Assembly: GCF_016887565.1 (NCBI RefSeq)
Contig: NZ_CP069396.1
Span: 7,918,001-7,982,000, forward strand
DNA from: Archangium violaceum
GTDB taxonomy: Bacteria; Myxococcota; Myxococcia; Myxococcales; Myxococcaceae
Reading direction: 5' to 3'
DNA length: 64,000 nt
The notes beneath the pieces were generated by a model, which was not told where the DNA came from, ran no database searches, and saw nothing but the letters and a program-made list of their open reading frames with translations. Below, in pieces: positions 62,072-64,000 of this stretch (the stretch's first letter is position 1; every line of letters begins with the position of its first letter). Both the position numbers and the translations under genes were made by a program.

Positions 62072-62959
62072 TTACAGCGGATCCACCGGGCAGAACCGCT
62101 GCCCGGTCGGGCAGGGCTCCCGGCAATCCAGGGAGCAGGTCTCGCCGGGCTCGCAGATGCCATCGCCACACGGCGGCTCGCAATCCAGGGAGCAGTCATT
62201 GAGCTCGCAGATGCCATCGCCACACGTCGGAATGTAGGGGCAATCCGCGGAGCACGACGCATACGACTCCTTGCCGCTGCTGCTGTCACAGATGCCGTCA
62301 CCACAGGCGATCTTCCGGAGCCGGACGCTCTGGGCACAGCCGCCGCCGCGGTCGTCCATGTCCATCACGAAGGACGCCGTGGTGCTGGAGGTCACCGTGT
62401 ACGTGCCGGGGTAGTCGCACTGGCTGTTATAGCTGGTGTCCTCCCACTTCACGTCCAGGGCGACGTCATCGCGGCCCGTGAGGCTCCACACCTGCCGGCA
62501 ACCGCCGTCATTGCCGTCGGTGTCGATACCCATGGGGTAGCTCCACGACAGGTAGGACGTATTGGGGATCTCGCGGATGCCCGGGTTGTCGCACTGCCCG
62601 GAACCCGTGTTCTGCGCGTAGAAGTTGATCGACACGCGGAGGCCGGAGACCTCCCCCGTGCCGTCGACGATGGAGAACTTCTGCCAGCACCCGCCGGAGC
62701 GGCTGTCCGTGTCCAGCGTGATGCGGCGAGTCCAGGAGCCCAGCGGCGTGGACTCCGAGATGTTGACCCCGCCGTTGCACTGGCCGGAGGTGCCGCTGTA
62801 CGCGGTGAGCTCCTGCCAGAGGTACACGCCGCCGAGCGCGCTCTCGCTGGTCGCGAGCGACGACATCTCCTCGGACGGGTCCATCGTTCCGCCGCAGCCG
62901 GTGGACAGCACGGTGGCGGCCAGCATCGCGGCGGCCCCGTTGAAGCTGATCTTGAACAT
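62072..62959 (-). CDS. Cysteine-rich lipoprotein with CGDG repeats
   Basis: A 295-residue exported protein. Signal peptide MFKISFNGAAAMLAATVLSTG ends in the lipobox STGC, so it should be a lipoprotein. Residues about 45-220 form a beta-rich region with two similar halves (LDTDSRSGGCWQKF and IDTDGNDGGCRQVW) and matching Cys; the tail has three CGDG(I/x)C repeats (CGDGICDSSSG, CGDGICELND, CGDGICEPGE) with nine to ten Cys, typical of secreted myxobacterial proteins. Function unknown; disulfides are probable. ATG at 62959 has GAGGGG upstream. Confidence 0.72.
   Translation of the reverse strand: MFKISFNGAAAMLAATVLSTGCGGTMDPSEEMSSLATSESALGGVYLWQELTAYSGTSGQCNGGVNISESTPLGSWTRRITLDTDSRSGGCWQKFSIVDGTGEVSGLRVSINFYAQNTGSGQCDNPGIREIPNTSYLSWSYPMGIDTDGNDGGCRQVWSLTGRDDVALDVKWEDTSYNSQCDYPGTYTVTSSTTASFVMDMDDRGGGCAQSVRLRKIACGDGICDSSSGKESYASCSADCPYIPTCGDGICELNDCSLDCEPPCGDGICEPGETCSLDCREPCPTGQRFCPVDPL
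62110..62310 (-). repeat. Tandem CGDGIC Cys-rich repeats
   Basis: Three in-frame copies of a unit encoding Cys-Gly-Asp-Gly-Ile-Cys followed by Asp/Glu and further Cys. The DNA of copies 2 and 3 is nearly identical over about 25 bases (GCAGATGCCATCGCCACA-type). Confidence 0.6.
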
Positions 62960-63090
62960 GCGTTTTCCCCTCTTCGACACGTTGGGTGACAGAGCGGAGC
63001 CAGGTGCCTTGGAGCACCTGACCTCCCCCTTCACTGGGAAAACGGATGCCGCCCGGATTTGTCGCATCGAGGGCGGAACGATTTTCGCGC

Positions 63091-64000
63091 TCACCCCTGG
63101 ATGCGGAACGCGGCCACGGGCCGCTCGCGCTCGTCCACCTCCAGCCGGAAGACATCGGGCCGGGCGTAGTGGCCGCACGGGTCGAAGTCGAGCCGCGCCC
63201 GGGTGAGCATCCCCAGGTCGAGGTCCGCGGTCAGCAGGCCCTCCTCGTCCCAGAGAGGCCCGGCGAGCACCTCGCCGAACGGGGAGACGATGACGCTGCC
63301 ACCGCGGGACATGATGCGGGGAGCATCGGCGGGCAGGGCCTCCTCGCGCAGGACCTCCTCCGGGTACATGTCGCGGGTGACGAACTGGTTGCACCCGAGC
63401 ACGAAGCAGCGGCCCTCGCTGGCGATGTGGCGCACCGTGGCCTGCCAGGTGTCCCGGTTGTCGGCGGTGGGGGCGAGGTAGATGTCGACGCCCTTGGCGT
63501 ACATGGCCGTCCGGGCGAGCGGCATGTAGTTCTCCCAGCAGATGAGCCCTCCGAGCCGGCCGAAGGGGGTTTCGACCGTGGAGAGCGTGCTCCCATCACC
63601 CTCGCCCCAGATGAGCCGCTCGGAGCCGGTGGGCTTGAGCTTGCGGTGCTTGGCGAGCAGCGCGCCGTCCGGCCCGAAATAGAGCAGCGTGCAGTAGAGC
63701 GTCCCGCGCGTCAGGCGATCGCGCTCGATGACGCCGATGGCGAGGAAGACACCGTGCTGGCGGGCGATGCTCCCGAGGTGCTCGATCGCCGGGCCGGGGA
63801 TCTCCACCGACTGCTCGTTGTAGCGCTGCCAGAGACGGCGGCCGGCCTCGGTCCTGCTGCCGACGATGAAGCCGAAGCCCAGGCCCCGGGGATAGGCCGG
63901 GATGAAGGCCTCCGGGAAGAGGACGATGCGAGCGCCCGCCTGGGCGGCACGGGCGGTCCACGAGGCGACGCGTTCGAGCGTCCCCTCGCGATCGAAGAGG
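63091..64000 (-). CDS. Nitrilase/carbon-nitrogen hydrolase (5' end cut by window)
   Basis: A carbon-nitrogen hydrolase of which 303 residues are visible; the frame continues past the right edge, so the N-terminus is missing. The catalytic triad is present: Glu in IVLFPEAF, Lys in AKHRKLKPTGSER, and Cys in GGLICWENYMPL. It resembles aliphatic/arylacetonitrilases, which convert nitriles to acids and ammonia, rather than amidases, from the length and CWENY motif. Its start at an internal Met (63807) is not the true start. The Cys-rich lipoprotein gene lies downstream on the same strand, 131 bp away. Confidence 0.85.
   Translation of the reverse strand, partial: LFDREGTLERVASWTARAAQAGARIVLFPEAFIPAYPRGLGFGFIVGSRTEAGRRLWQRYNEQSVEIPGPAIEHLGSIARQHGVFLAIGVIERDRLTRGTLYCTLLYFGPDGALLAKHRKLKPTGSERLIWGEGDGSTLSTVETPFGRLGGLICWENYMPLARTAMYAKGVDIYLAPTADNRDTWQATVRHIASEGRCFVLGCNQFVTRDMYPEEVLREEALPADAPRIMSRGGSVIVSPFGEVLAGPLWDEEGLLTADLDLGMLTRARLDFDPCGHYARPDVFRLEVDERERPVAAFRIQG

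Overview
The window is high-GC DNA from a delta-proteobacterial predator lineage, most likely a myxobacterium of the Cystobacterineae (Archangium, Cystobacter or Stigmatella type). This is an inference from gene content: an Hsp20 that reads like the Stigmatella SP21 protein, a giant Ser/Thr-kinase/AAA/TPR fusion, many lipoproteins and secreted hydrolases, CGDG cysteine-rich repeats, FHA-free one-component signalling and very strong third-codon GC bias. There are no rRNA, tRNA, CRISPR or insertion-sequence features. Genes are packed on both strands with short gaps, several of which hold clear hairpin terminators.

Bases 1-14,020 are mostly secreted or cell-surface functions: a DxD glycosyltransferase, a membrane alpha/beta hydrolase, an M35 peptidyl-Lys-type metalloprotease, a MaoC hydratase, a polysaccharide deacetylase, a vWA/TPR protein, a PLP aminotransferase, a two-repeat GH16 glycanase, a lipoprotein plus an unknown partner, and a GAF/PAS histidine kinase.

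Bases 14,177-22,547 form one leftward sulfate-assimilation operon, in transcription order cysH, met8-like, cobA-like, cysD, cysN, cysJ, cysI, with start/stop overlaps and an intrinsic terminator. It makes APS, reduces it with an APS-type CysH, and reduces sulfite with a siroheme enzyme whose cofactor is made by two operon members. CysN carries a P-loop-less remnant of an APS kinase, which fits a pathway that does not need PAPS.

Bases 22,950-42,520 hold a VOC protein, a MOSC protein, the kinase/cyclase-like/AAA/TPR giant, a YihY membrane protein, a translationally coupled pair (TROVE-like vWA protein and a probable ARPP-2-like protein), a GNAT-like/cNMP-binding protein, a creatinase-type M24 protein, a double-PPC secreted protein, a phasin-like protein, an endonuclease III, a two-component pair, two TonB-C paralogues and small proteins.

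Bases 42,805-47,789 are the molybdate transporter modA-modB-modC with an M28 membrane peptidase inserted after modA.

Bases 48,709-56,850 are the most notable system: a complete class II lanthipeptide locus with two membrane-fusion adaptors, a C39 peptidase-containing ABC exporter, two mersacidin/lichenicidin-type precursors with nearly identical leaders and unrelated cores, and a LanM synthetase. A receiver-like protein that lacks phosphorylation residues is transcribed away from it. Strong hairpins bracket the first precursor gene.

The right end carries a WecG/TagA glycosyltransferase, a LuxR-type regulator, hspA, a DUF2267-like protein, an RDD/SpoIIM-like membrane pair, a cysteine-rich lipoprotein and a nitrilase cut by the window edge.
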